Shown piece by piece: positions 33,065 through 40,531 of a DNA stretch of 40,531 bases. A model generated the notes under the pieces. It ran no database searches. It was not told the DNA's origin and saw only the letters and a program-made list of their open reading frames with translations. Position numbers and translations under genes: made by a program. Origin of the DNA: Bacteroidales bacterium (GTDB lineage: Bacteria; Bacteroidota; Bacteroidia; Bacteroidales; FEN-979); the NCBI GenBank assembly GCA_023231065.1, contig JALNWE010000024.1, forward strand, positions 1 through 40,531. The letters run 5' to 3'. Within the stretch, counting starts at the first letter, position 1; the number at the start of each line of letters is the position of its first letter.

Positions 33065-34810
33065 ATGCAAAAACGTTGGGTACTTAAGCCTCAGGGTGAA
33101 CCTGGGGTAGTTGGGGATTTATCTAAAGCTTTGGGAGTTGATAGGTACCTTTCGTGCTTATTAGTCCAGCGCGGCGTCACCACCATTGATGAAGCAAAAA
33201 CTTTTTTCCATCCATCCCTTGATGATCTTTTCGATCCTTTCCTGATGAAAGATATGGATCTGGCCATTCAACGTATTGAACAAGCCATTATTCAAAAGGA
33301 AAGCATTCTTGTTTACGGTGACTACGATGTTGACGGCACCTCTGCCGTGGCCCTTGTATATACTTTTCTTCGAAGTTTTCACGAATCCATTGATTTTTAT
33401 ATTCCTGACCGGTATAACGAAGGGTATGGCATCTCTTTCAAGGGGATTGATTATGCTTCTCAGACGGGTGTTAAACTTGTTATTGCCCTTGATTGTGGAA
33501 TAAAAGCGGTGGAAAAAGTAGCTTATGCCAAAGACAAAGGGATCGATTTCATCATCTGCGACCATCACCGTCCCGGCCCCCGGCTTCCTGAGGCTGTTGC
33601 CATCCTGGACCCCAAGCGGAACGATTGTCCTTATCCGTATAAAGAGTTGTCGGGATGTGGGATTGGGTTCAAACTCATCCAGGCTTATGCTCAGAAGAAC
33701 AATATTCCATTTGAAAAACTGATCCGTTATCTTGATCTTGTTGTAATCAGTATCGCCTCTGATATCGTAGATATTACCGGAGAAAACCGCATCCTGGCTT
33801 ACTTTGGGCTCCGGCTGATCAATACCCGGCCGCGCCCCGGGCTGGAAGCCCTCCTGCGATATGCCAGTATGCTACGAAAAGAAGAAGGGAATGGGGGATG
33901 CGTATTTAACCGCGAATTGACCATTACCGATCTTGTTTTCATGATTGGTCCCAGGATCAATGCCGCCGGGCGTATTGAGAGTGGTAAGAACTCGGTCAGA
34001 TTGCTTATTACGCAGAATCTGAATGAGGCCCTCCTGATAGGGGACCAGATCAATTCGAATAACATCGAACGGAAAAATCTGGACACTTTAGCTACCCAGC
34101 AGGCCATTGGGATGATCAATGCAAATGAAGAATTAAAATCATCGCGGTCCACCGTTATTTTTCATCCCGAATGGCATAAGGGTGTGATAGGTATTGTAGC
34201 TTCGCGCCTCACCGAAACGTTTTACCGCCCGACGATTGTACTTACCTTGTCGAACGGCTTGATCACAGGGTCGGCCCGTTCAGTAAAAGACTTTGACATT
34301 TATGAGGCGGTGGATGCCTGTAGCGACCTGCTGGAACATTTCGGGGGTCATAAATTCGCGGCCGGGTTATCCCTCAAACCCGAGAACCTCAGCGCTTTCA
34401 GTGAACGGTTCGAATCTATTGTCCGGCAGCGGCTTGAAGGAATTGAGCTGGTCCCCGTGGTAGATATCGATATCAAACTTCCGCTGAACGCCATTAATTC
34501 AAGGTTTTACAGTGTATTGAAAAAATTTGCGCCTTTTGGTCCTGGGAATATGGCCCCTTTATTTATGACAGAGGGTGTGGTGGATGCCGGTGGATCCAGG
34601 GTTGTTGGGAAAAATCATTTGAAACTGGGAGTCGTTCATCCGGAAATACCCGGAGGCCCCTTTTCTGCCATTGCTTTTCAGCAGGGAGAACATTTCAATC
34701 TCATCGAAAAACAAATTCCATTCAACATCTGTTATCATGTTGAAGAAAATGAATGGAACGGTTCAGTGAACCTTCAATTAAATATCAAGGATATTAAATT
34801 CTCGGATTAA
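33065..34810 (+). CDS. recJ: Single-stranded-DNA-specific exonuclease RecJ
   Basis: 581 residues. The DHH phosphoesterase core shows VYGDYDVDGTSAVALVY (motif I, about 85), VKLVIALDCGIKAVE (motif II), FIICDHHRPGPRLPEAVAILDPK (motif III with DHH) and an ISIASDIVDITGENR motif IV. The DHHA1 domain contains GRIESGKNSVRLLIT and FGGHKFAAGLSLKPE. The OB-like C-terminal part is present. It degrades ssDNA 5' to 3' in recombination (RecFOR) and mismatch repair. The stop codon overlaps the convergent pfkA stop in the palindrome TTAA (34807-34810). Confidence 0.96.
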   Translation: MQKRWVLKPQGEPGVVGDLSKALGVDRYLSCLLVQRGVTTIDEAKTFFHPSLDDLFDPFLMKDMDLAIQRIEQAIIQKESILVYGDYDVDGTSAVALVYTFLRSFHESIDFYIPDRYNEGYGISFKGIDYASQTGVKLVIALDCGIKAVEKVAYAKDKGIDFIICDHHRPGPRLPEAVAILDPKRNDCPYPYKELSGCGIGFKLIQAYAQKNNIPFEKLIRYLDLVVISIASDIVDITGENRILAYFGLRLINTRPRPGLEALLRYASMLRKEEGNGGCVFNRELTITDLVFMIGPRINAAGRIESGKNSVRLLITQNLNEALLIGDQINSNNIERKNLDTLATQQAIGMINANEELKSSRSTVIFHPEWHKGVIGIVASRLTETFYRPTIVLTLSNGLITGSARSVKDFDIYEAVDACSDLLEHFGGHKFAAGLSLKPENLSAFSERFESIVRQRLEGIELVPVVDIDIKLPLNAINSRFYSVLKKFAPFGPGNMAPLFMTEGVVDAGGSRVVGKNHLKLGVVHPEIPGGPFSAIAFQQGEHFNLIEKQIPFNICYHVEENEWNGSVNLQLNIKDIKFSD

Positions 34811-35829
34811 CACAATTTCTGTCCGAAGCAAACACCCATTCCCTGGGCTTTTTCAATCAAAGTATGATCAATGGGAACGGGTTTTAATTTCCCGCCCACT
34901 TCGGATAGCGGAACTGATATAACCGTATTTCCACGAAGCGCAACCATCTGGCCAAATTGTTTTTTGGCGATCAGCTCAACAGCGCATGCGCCATAACGGG
35001 TAGCCAGAATACGGTCCATAGGGGATGGACTTCCGCCTCGCTGTACATAGCCCAGGATGGTATCGCGGGTTTCGAGGCCGGTCAGTTCCTTAATATTATT
35101 TGAAACATAATAACCAGCCGATTCACCTTTCGGAGTTGGAATGCCTTCTGCAACAACCACAATGGAATAGGGTTTCTTGCTGATTGCTCTTTTTTTCAGA
35201 CACTGGGCAACCGAATTGATATCAAACGGTATTTCGGGGACCAGGATCACATCTCCTCCGCCTGCCAGCCCTGAATACAAGGCAAGCCAACCCGTATGAT
35301 GCCCCATTACCTCAATGACCATGATCCTTTTATGGCTGTTGGCCGTGGTATGGAGCCGGTCAATGGCTTCAGTGGCGATGCATACGGCAGAATCAAAACC
35401 AAACGTAACATCAGTTCCCCAAACGTCATTATCGATCGTTTTCGGGACGCCAACTACATTAAGGCCTATTTCAGCCAATTGCGCAGCAGTACGCTGAGTG
35501 CCATTGCCACCAATGCACACGAGGGCGTCCAGCCCCATTTCGGTATAATGTTTTTTAATGAGTTTTGGTTTATCAATGGCGTTAAAAGGATTTCCTTTTT
35601 TAAAAGGATTTTCCCTTGAAGTACCAAGAATCGTCCCACCAAGAGTCAGAATTCCCGAGAGCAAATTTTCATCCAGCTGGGTATATTCTTCATTGATCAG
35701 CCCCAGGAAGCCGGAAGAAATACCAATAACCTCCATTCCATATTCAAGAATGGCGGTTTTGCCAACACCCCTGATAGCTGCGTTGATGCCTGGGCAATCG
35801 CCACCAGCGGTCAGAATGCCTATCCGCAT
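34807..35829 (-). CDS. pfkA: 6-phosphofructokinase (phosphoryl donor uncertain)
   Basis: 340 residues of the PFK-A fold. MRIGILTAGGDCPGINAAIRG is the nucleotide/PPi loop. CIGGNGTQRTA (about 107) keeps the Gly that normally marks ATP use but has Asn where E. coli has Asp103. PKTIDNDVWGTD (about 128) has the Lys typical of PPi-dependent and mixed-type enzymes; classic ATP enzymes have Gly there. VIEVMGHHTGWLAL and GYVQRGGSPSPMDR bind substrate. It phosphorylates fructose 6-phosphate in glycolysis. ATP is likely from the Gly, but PPi use is possible. It lies 9 bases after the coiled-coil gene and is probably co-transcribed with it. Confidence 0.94.
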   Translation of the reverse strand: MRIGILTAGGDCPGINAAIRGVGKTAILEYGMEVIGISSGFLGLINEEYTQLDENLLSGILTLGGTILGTSRENPFKKGNPFNAIDKPKLIKKHYTEMGLDALVCIGGNGTQRTAAQLAEIGLNVVGVPKTIDNDVWGTDVTFGFDSAVCIATEAIDRLHTTANSHKRIMVIEVMGHHTGWLALYSGLAGGGDVILVPEIPFDINSVAQCLKKRAISKKPYSIVVVAEGIPTPKGESAGYYVSNNIKELTGLETRDTILGYVQRGGSPSPMDRILATRYGACAVELIAKKQFGQMVALRGNTVISVPLSEVGGKLKPVPIDHTLIEKAQGMGVCFGQKLC

Positions 35830-35838
35830 GGGTAAAAA

Positions 35839-36732
35839 TTATTTCAGTTCAAAAGATCCTTCGCCAATTGCGGTATTATCTGAGAAAACACTAATAAGAT
35901 ATCTCCCTTTCATGGCGGGTTTGTCGTTGTCCTTCTTGGTCCAGTCGAGACAAAGGTTCATCGCTTTCCCCTTATAAGCGATGTCTTCACGAAGAGAATA
36001 AGGGAGTGTTTGACCATTGAAGACAAAAGTATCGTATTTGCTTTTAATGACCACAACATTGTCGGGACGCTGGATACGGACATATATTGTTTTGTTACCG
36101 GATGGCACCAAAGGGTTTTCGCCAATGGTAAAACATACCCGGATAAGGTCAGTACGGTTGGCTTTATCGGTGATTTGTTCTTTGCTGCCCCTTAATTTAT
36201 AAGCCTTGGCCGAAACATTATAGGCTTTAACATAGGCTGCCTGGCTGATTTTCTCCCTCAACTCCTCCTTGTCTTTCATGAGCGATTGGTTGCGGTTTTG
36301 CTCGGTTTTAACCTCTTGCCTGATCCGATCGTTTTCGGCTGAGAGTTCCCGGTTGACGGTATATAAAGAGTCCATCTGGCGGACATATCCCTGGGCAACC
36401 TTTTGTAACCGCTCCAGCTTTTTTCTGATTTTATTGAATTCCCATTCCGTATCAAGGAGTTTTCTGATCTCGACGGCATTGTTTTGAATGATGCTGTCTT
36501 TAACCTTCAGGGAGTCGGAAAGTGCACCGTAAGAAAGTTTAATGTTATTATGTTCAGTCATCAATGAATCCAGTTCATGCTGTAATTCCGTTTTTTCAAC
36601 CTCTTTGCCTTTCACCAGTTTCATTAATTGTGAACGCTGGATAAACAGCCAGAAAATTAGAATCAGGATTAAAATGGCCAGGACAGATAAGATGATCTTG
36701 TAATTTCTGGAAGCAGAATTGTATTCTTCCAT
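35839..36732 (-). CDS. Membrane-anchored coiled-coil protein of unknown function
   Basis: 297 residues. A short cytosolic N-terminus and one membrane helix (about 13-32, IILSVLAILILILIFWLFI) are followed by a long coiled coil (about 35-165, heptads rich in Lys, Glu and Leu). A C-terminal beta-rich domain of about 125 residues follows (DLIRVCFTIGENPLVPSGNKTIYVRIQ, KAMNLCLDWTKKDNDKPAMKGRYLISVFSDN, GEGSFELK). It is similar in plan to conserved Bacteroidota envelope proteins of unknown role. The C-terminal domain should be periplasmic. Pairing with pfkA is the only context. I do not assign a function. Confidence 0.75.
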   Translation of the reverse strand: MEEYNSASRNYKIILSVLAILILILIFWLFIQRSQLMKLVKGKEVEKTELQHELDSLMTEHNNIKLSYGALSDSLKVKDSIIQNNAVEIRKLLDTEWEFNKIRKKLERLQKVAQGYVRQMDSLYTVNRELSAENDRIRQEVKTEQNRNQSLMKDKEELREKISQAAYVKAYNVSAKAYKLRGSKEQITDKANRTDLIRVCFTIGENPLVPSGNKTIYVRIQRPDNVVVIKSKYDTFVFNGQTLPYSLREDIAYKGKAMNLCLDWTKKDNDKPAMKGRYLISVFSDNTAIGEGSFELK

Positions 36733-36761
36733 AACAAATTGAATTTTCCGGTTTAGTTATG

Positions 36762-36769
36762 CAAAGATA
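36762..36769 (-). promoter_or_regulatory. -7 element of the coiled-coil gene/pfkA operon
   Basis: On the minus strand this reads TATCTTTG (TAnnTTTG), 29 bases before the ATG at 36732, immediately after the terminator of the preceding gene. Confidence 0.55.
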
Positions 36770-36773
36770 AAAC

Positions 36774-36808
36774 AAAAACAGGATAGACCGAATTTCTATC
36801 CTGTTTTT
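36774..36808. terminator. Strong intrinsic terminator after the C69 dipeptidase gene
   Basis: AAAAACAGGATAG (36774-36786) pairs perfectly with CTATCCTGTTTTT (36796-36808) around a 9-base loop, and each strand ends in a U-run. It lies 44 bases after the dipeptidase stop and insulates the next operon. Confidence 0.9.
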
Positions 36809-36851
36809 ATTCAACAGTGGGTTTAAAATAACCCAAATCAGCAAATTTTTA

Positions 36852-38537
36852 TCAATGCCCGGCCGGACCGGTTTCTCTGATCACATCACCATGATCTTTC
36901 ACGATTTCCTTCAGCCACCAGTTTGAATACCCCGGTTGTGAAGGCATGACAGGGACACCATACGGATTGGTTTCGAATTTTCCATCTTTTTCTTTTTTAA
37001 TATTTCCGTCGATGTATTTGACCACTAAATACTGGAACAATTCCTGCCATCTTTTCACCGTGGCCTGTCCCGTTTTTACGGAATAATCGGTAATAAATTT
37101 GATGGCTGCTTTTTTATCTGTTTTGTAAAGTTCGGCAGCCTTTTTATCGATCTCCTGGGAGGTTTGCTTGATATAATTGTTTTCCATCTCCTGCTGAAGT
37201 GGCTGTATGTCTTTAATCATGTAATCATATTTGGTATAAGCCCAGTTGGCTACCAGGTTAAAAGTCCAGAATGCTGAAGTCGGAGAGTAGTGCAGCATAT
37301 CTCCGTTGCCTACTTTATAAGCTTCCGGAATTTTGGTCATTCCGCAATACATAGGTGAAAATACCATTGTGTAGGTGTCGTCAACCCCAAACCAGAAGAT
37401 CCCGCCAACCGGATCGGGAAGCCAGTTACGCGATTGGGCTACAAAAATAAACCCGGTTTGTTGTGTGGAGATAGCCCGTTCATGGACATAATCAACGCTG
37501 TCAATTTTCCAGGTCATGGGGCGCCAGCGGTAAGGGGCATGGAATGGACCAGCGCCCAGATCTTTGTTCATATCCATCTTGGTCCCTTCGAAATGGTCGC
37601 GCATCAGGTTCATAACATCATGCACTGACACTTTTTTATCGGGTTTAATCCATAATGGCATACGGTTGGTAGTATAGCCCCATTTTCCCCTGGCAAGATG
37701 GCCCATGGCATAATCTTCATATTGGCCCATATTTGAATTGACCCGGTTGAACATGGCCCACACACGGGCTTCACAGGCGCGGGCCCCGCTGAAAGTGACC
37801 GGTGCATAAGTGTCTGAAAAGCTGAACTCTTCATCTTTACCGTCAAACCATCCTTTGGAACGGGCAAAAGTGATAACATCTTTGGAATAGATACAGTTTT
37901 CGGGATCATTTAACGGGAAGGTTGTGATACGGGCCTGGTTGGCATGCCCGCAGATATATCCATCAGGGACCCGCATGGCAACCCATACAGCGCCTAACTG
38001 GCCTTCGCCTTTCCCTATCATTTCAAGGATCCAGGCTTCATTGGCATCAGAAATGGAAAAAGATTCCCCTTCACTGGCATATCCGTATTTTTCAGTCAGT
38101 TCACCGAAATTCTTAACAACCTCCCTGGCTGTTTTACAGCGTTGCAGGGAGATGTAGATTAAACTGCCATAATCCATGATCGCCCCTTTTTGGGTAAAAA
38201 GTTCTTCCCGGCCGCCATAAGTGGTTTCACCAATGGCCACCTGGTGTTCATTCATGTTTCCGACCACGTTGTAAGTGTGTTTGACCTGGGGGATCTTCCC
38301 CATGGGTTTGCCGCTATCCCAATCCGTGACATCCAGCATCGAACCGGCAGGCCAGTCCCTGGCAGGCCAGTAAAAAAGTTCACCGTAGAGCACATGGGAA
38401 TCGGCCGAATAGGTGATCATGACGGATCCATCTGCCGAAGCGCCCTTTGTGATTATAAAGTTGGTACAAGCCAAAGACTGGTACGAAAAGCCAGCAACAA
38501 GCAGGATAAAGAGCAAGCTAAAGAATGATTTTCTCAT
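36852..38537 (-). CDS. Secreted C69-family dipeptidase
   Basis: 561 residues. A signal peptide (MRKSFFSLLFILLVAGFSYQSLA) leads directly to CTNFIITKGASADGS. In this Ntn-hydrolase family (PepD, U34/C69) the exposed N-terminal Cys is the nucleophile, so cleavage of the signal creates the active site. Other family features are GETTYGGREELF, DYGSLIYISLQRCKTAREVV, SISDANEAWILEMIGKGEGQLGAVWVA and GHANQARITTFP. It should cleave dipeptides in the periplasm or outside the cell. Its signal site differs from the Gln rule seen in neighbouring secreted proteins because Cys is required. Start and length (about 540-570) fit the family. Confidence 0.93.
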   Translation of the reverse strand: MRKSFFSLLFILLVAGFSYQSLACTNFIITKGASADGSVMITYSADSHVLYGELFYWPARDWPAGSMLDVTDWDSGKPMGKIPQVKHTYNVVGNMNEHQVAIGETTYGGREELFTQKGAIMDYGSLIYISLQRCKTAREVVKNFGELTEKYGYASEGESFSISDANEAWILEMIGKGEGQLGAVWVAMRVPDGYICGHANQARITTFPLNDPENCIYSKDVITFARSKGWFDGKDEEFSFSDTYAPVTFSGARACEARVWAMFNRVNSNMGQYEDYAMGHLARGKWGYTTNRMPLWIKPDKKVSVHDVMNLMRDHFEGTKMDMNKDLGAGPFHAPYRWRPMTWKIDSVDYVHERAISTQQTGFIFVAQSRNWLPDPVGGIFWFGVDDTYTMVFSPMYCGMTKIPEAYKVGNGDMLHYSPTSAFWTFNLVANWAYTKYDYMIKDIQPLQQEMENNYIKQTSQEIDKKAAELYKTDKKAAIKFITDYSVKTGQATVKRWQELFQYLVVKYIDGNIKKEKDGKFETNPYGVPVMPSQPGYSNWWLKEIVKDHGDVIRETGPAGH

Positions 38538-38552
38538 AAAAAACTATTTTAA

Positions 38553-38582
38553 TTCACGGTTTACAATTTCACGGTTTACAAT
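38553..38582. repeat. Tandem 15-bp repeat
   Basis: TTCACGGTTTACAAT occurs twice in perfect tandem (38553-38567, 38568-38582), just upstream of the dipeptidase ATG in its presumed leader. Confidence 0.85.
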
Positions 38583-38653
38583 TGAAAACAGACTCATGAC
38601 AAGGAATTAATGGCAATTATCCATCATCAACGCATTGACATTAATAGCGTTTA

Positions 38654-38661
38654 CAAAGCTA
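38654..38661 (-). promoter_or_regulatory. -7 element upstream of the C69 dipeptidase gene
   Basis: On the minus strand this reads TAGCTTTG (TAnnTTTG). It implies a leader of about 110 nt that contains the 15-bp tandem repeat. The -33 element is not clear. Confidence 0.4.
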
Positions 38662-38744
38662 AAAAAAATCCGCGAATCTGAAGCCATCAAAATCCATGTC
38701 AGAAGAAAAAGTCTTTCGACGATTAGCTGTGAAGAAAATAGGAC

Positions 38745-38752
38745 TAACTTTG
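38745..38752 (+). promoter_or_regulatory. -7 element of the outer-membrane protein pair
   Basis: TAACTTTG (TAnnTTTG), 18 bases before the ATG at 38771. Confidence 0.5.
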
Positions 38753-38770
38753 TCGTTCTAAACAACTCAG

Positions 38771-39520
38771 ATGAAACGAACAGTACCGGTCCTTTGCCTG
38801 TTCTTTTTGTTACCATCCTTTCTGATGGCTCAAAACAACAAAAAAAAGAATTCTATATTGGAGTTTTATGCCGGATACTCCATTGCTACCGGTGAATACA
38901 GCAGTACTGATATCGCCAGTGAAAAATCAGGATATGCCGGCTATGGATGGTTAGCCCAACTTACGTATGATTGGATGGGAAGCCATGATTTTGGCCTCGC
39001 CATCCAATATACCTTTCAAAAAAATCCTTTTAAAGAAGAGGCAGAAAGTGTACATCCTGAAGGGATTCATGACTCCTTGTATTTTTTAGGGCCCGGATCA
39101 TGGAACAACAATTATTTGATGATCGGGCCCGCGTATATGAAGACATTCAATAAAATTTTGGTCGATGTGAAAATTTTAGCCGGCGCCGTGATTTCTTCAG
39201 GAAGGACTTTCTCGACGACCAACCCATCCAATCATGAAAACAGCTCCAATACTGCTACTGGTTTTGCTTTCCAGCTTTCGGCCGGGGTGGGGTATTTACT
39301 GACAGGGCACCTTGCCTTGAAAATTAATTTTAACTACCTGGCCGGATGGCCGTCCAAAAAAAAACAATATGATGCCCAATTTATCGGTTATGATTCATAC
39401 AAAGATCCGGTTTCGGGCCACGTGATACTAAAACCCGTTTATTCTGCGCCGGCGGAATACACGATAAATAGGATCATTTCGACCCTGAATCCCGGGATCG
39501 GACTGGTTTATAAATTTTAA
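38771..39520 (+). CDS. Outer-membrane beta-barrel-like protein
   Basis: 249 residues. The signal peptide MKRTVPVLCLFFLLPSFLMA is followed by Gln. The mature part has alternating amphipathic strands (ILEFYAGYSIATGEY, GWLAQLTYDW, FGLAIQYTFQKN, LMIGPAYMKTF, FAFQLSAGVGYLLTGHLALKINFNYLAGW). It ends GIGLVYKF with a C-terminal aromatic, a usual outer-membrane barrel signal. About eight strands suggest a small OmpW/OmpX-like barrel. The function is unknown. It is 9 bases upstream of a second barrel-like gene and probably co-transcribed. Confidence 0.8.
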   Translation: MKRTVPVLCLFFLLPSFLMAQNNKKKNSILEFYAGYSIATGEYSSTDIASEKSGYAGYGWLAQLTYDWMGSHDFGLAIQYTFQKNPFKEEAESVHPEGIHDSLYFLGPGSWNNNYLMIGPAYMKTFNKILVDVKILAGAVISSGRTFSTTNPSNHENSSNTATGFAFQLSAGVGYLLTGHLALKINFNYLAGWPSKKKQYDAQFIGYDSYKDPVSGHVILKPVYSAPAEYTINRIISTLNPGIGLVYKF

Positions 39521-39529
39521 ATTCAGCTT

Positions 39530-40297
39530 ATGGATATGTTTCGGAAAACAACAATTTCCCTGATTTTAACTTGTTTATGTGTCCCCCTTTTGCAGGCACA
39601 GGTCAACATCCGCGATTCAGCCATATTTACCCCCCTGATCTACGCTACTTACGGTTATCAGTTCCCGGGCGGCGACCTGGCCAGGCAGTTTGGCAGCAAT
39701 AGCAGCATTGGCGGCGGATTTATGCTGAAAACAAAAAGCAATTGGATTATCGGCGTAGAAGGAAACTTTATGTTCGGCCAATCGGTAAAAAACAGCGACT
39801 CCCTTTTATTGAATATCTCCACCCGGGATGGATTCCTTATCGATGCCAACGGGATGTATGCCGAAATTATTTATTATGAAAGGGGTTTTAATTTTTTGGC
39901 GAAATTTGGTAAACTGATCCCGGTCCTTTCCCCCAATCCCAACAGTGGGTTTGTTATTTTAGCCGGGGCTGGATACCTTCAAGATAAAATACGGATTCAT
40001 AATCCGGGAAATACGGCGCCCGAGATACAGGGAGATTATAAAAAGGGATATGATCGCCTGAACGGAGGATTCGCCTTGAACGGATCGCTGGGATACCTTT
40101 ATCTCAGCAATACCCGGCTTCTCAATTTTTACCTTGGTTTTGATTTCATGCAGACTTGGACCAAACCATACAGGCTGCGTGATTTCGACACCGGGGAACA
40201 AGATGCCAGTACCTTTAACTCCCAGTTTTACAGTATCAAAGTATGTTGGTTTATCCCATTGTACAGAAGGGTCCCTAAGGAGTTCTACCTTTACTAA
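39530..40297 (+). CDS. Outer-membrane beta-barrel-like protein next to waaA
   Basis: 255 residues. The signal peptide ends LLQA and is followed by Gln (QVNIRDS). Beta strands such as IYATYGYQFPGGDLARQFG, IGGGFMLKTKSNWIIGVEGNFMFG, FVILAGAGYLQDKIRI and LNFYLGFDFMQTW suggest a barrel. The distinctive end VCWFIPLYRRVPKEFYLY is Tyr-rich, not Phe-terminated. The next gene on the same strand is waaA, so a link to LPS or lipid A assembly is possible but only suggested by position. No catalytic motif is seen. The next in-frame ATG, two codons on, is an alternative start. Confidence 0.78.
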   Translation: MDMFRKTTISLILTCLCVPLLQAQVNIRDSAIFTPLIYATYGYQFPGGDLARQFGSNSSIGGGFMLKTKSNWIIGVEGNFMFGQSVKNSDSLLLNISTRDGFLIDANGMYAEIIYYERGFNFLAKFGKLIPVLSPNPNSGFVILAGAGYLQDKIRIHNPGNTAPEIQGDYKKGYDRLNGGFALNGSLGYLYLSNTRLLNFYLGFDFMQTWTKPYRLRDFDTGEQDASTFNSQFYSIKVCWFIPLYRRVPKEFYLY

Positions 40298-40337
40298 GAT
40301 TAACAATCACTTTACCGTAAAGACACAAATAATCAGC

Positions 40338-40465
40338 ACATCAGCACATCAACACATCAACACATCAGCACATCAACACATCAGCACATCAGCACATCAA
40401 CACATCAGCACATCAGCACATCAGCACATCAACACATCAGCACATCAACACATCAGCACATCAGC
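40338..40465. repeat. 16 tandem copies of the 8-bp unit ACATCARC
   Basis: Sixteen exact 8-base units read ACATCAGC or ACATCAAC, preceded by one partial copy (AATCAGC). Only the seventh position (G/A) varies, in the order G A A G A G G A G G G A G A G G. The array ends 9 bases before the waaA ATG at 40475 and fills the space where its promoter and leader would be expected. No spacers, no hairpin and no gene were seen in it. Confidence 0.95.
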
Positions 40466-40474
40466 AAAGGTTTT

Positions 40475-40531
40475 ATGAGGCTTCTGTATTCGCTTGGGAT
40501 TTGTGTATTTGGTTTGGCTTTGAGAATTGCG
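40475..40531 (+). CDS. waaA: 3-deoxy-D-manno-octulosonic acid transferase (N-terminus only; runs off window)
   Basis: The last 57 bases give 19 codons, MRLLYSLGICVFGLALRIA, without a stop. This matches the N-terminal membrane anchor of Bacteroidota WaaA/KdtA (usual form MxLLYxLGIxxYGLxLRIAS). The enzyme adds Kdo to lipid A precursor in LPS synthesis. The call rests on this short stretch and on the upstream barrel gene often found beside waaA. Its start lies 9 bases after the 8-bp tandem array. Confidence 0.75.
   Translation, partial: MRLLYSLGICVFGLALRIA

Noticed and set aside
40338..40465. CRISPR-like array
   Set aside because: The units are 8 bp and contiguous without spacers, so it is a simple tandem repeat.
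40134..40478. ORF of 114 codons reading through the 8-bp array, with a repeated TSAHQHI-type peptide
   Set aside because: The first part overlaps the barrel gene in another frame, and the array is stop-free in all three frames simply because of its sequence. It ends within the waaA start.

Overview
The window looks like a chromosome segment of an environmental Bacteroidota, most likely a member of Bacteroidales or a close relative. Three extracellular proteins end in type IX secretion (T9SS) C-terminal sorting domains. A gldD lipoprotein gene is present, and secreted proteins repeatedly place Gln directly after the signal peptidase I site. Starts are mostly AT-rich and lack a Shine-Dalgarno (SD) sequence. 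Many genes are preceded by TAnnTTTG, the -7 element of the Bacteroidota primary sigma factor, and a few also have a TTTG-type -33 element. No rRNA, tRNA, CRISPR array, insertion sequence or prophage gene was recognised.

Layout. 1-9.3 kb is cell-surface and secreted: the 3' end of an Ig/PKD-like repeat protein with a sorting domain, two adjacent GT-C/TMTC-like membrane proteins with C-terminal TPRs, and two divergently transcribed paralogous T9SS cargo proteins combining an adhesin-like domain with an Omp28/thioredoxin-like domain. 9.3-18.9 kb is housekeeping: a ROK-family kinase, DNA polymerase I, a PIN-PhoH ATPase, a lipoprotein glutaminyl cyclase overlapping apolipoprotein N-acyltransferase, and the ribosome-splitting GTPase HflX. 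19-24.2 kb holds a soluble PAS/PAS/GAF-like sensor histidine kinase, then trpS, RNase G/E, a 29-residue very basic protein resembling the bS22/mS38 ribosomal family, and an HU/IHF protein.

24.3-30.2 kb is the most interesting part. It keeps the Bacteroidota neighbourhood mutY - ssb - gldD, but the gldE (CorC/CNNM-like) gene expected between ssb and gldD is absent. Instead a two-gene operon sits between mutY and ssb, encoding a cytosolic MgtE-N/CBS protein and an NRAMP-related transporter with altered metal-site residues. A CorA channel gene overlaps the end of gldD. The two-gene operon has a long structured leader with a possible 16-codon ORF and an unusually strong SD. I read this as a magnesium-homeostasis cluster; the leader is the best candidate for something undescribed.

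30.2-38.5 kb holds a bifunctional DAHP synthase-chorismate mutase, asnS, recJ, a phosphofructokinase of uncertain phosphoryl donor, a coiled-coil membrane protein of unknown function, and a C69 dipeptidase. 38.8-40.5 kb encodes two outer-membrane beta-barrel-like proteins, followed by the first 19 codons of waaA (kdtA). Directly upstream of waaA lie 16 tandem copies of the 8-bp unit ACATCARC, so promoter geometry could vary with copy number. Other short tandem-word repeats occur at several intergenic sites and once inside polA.
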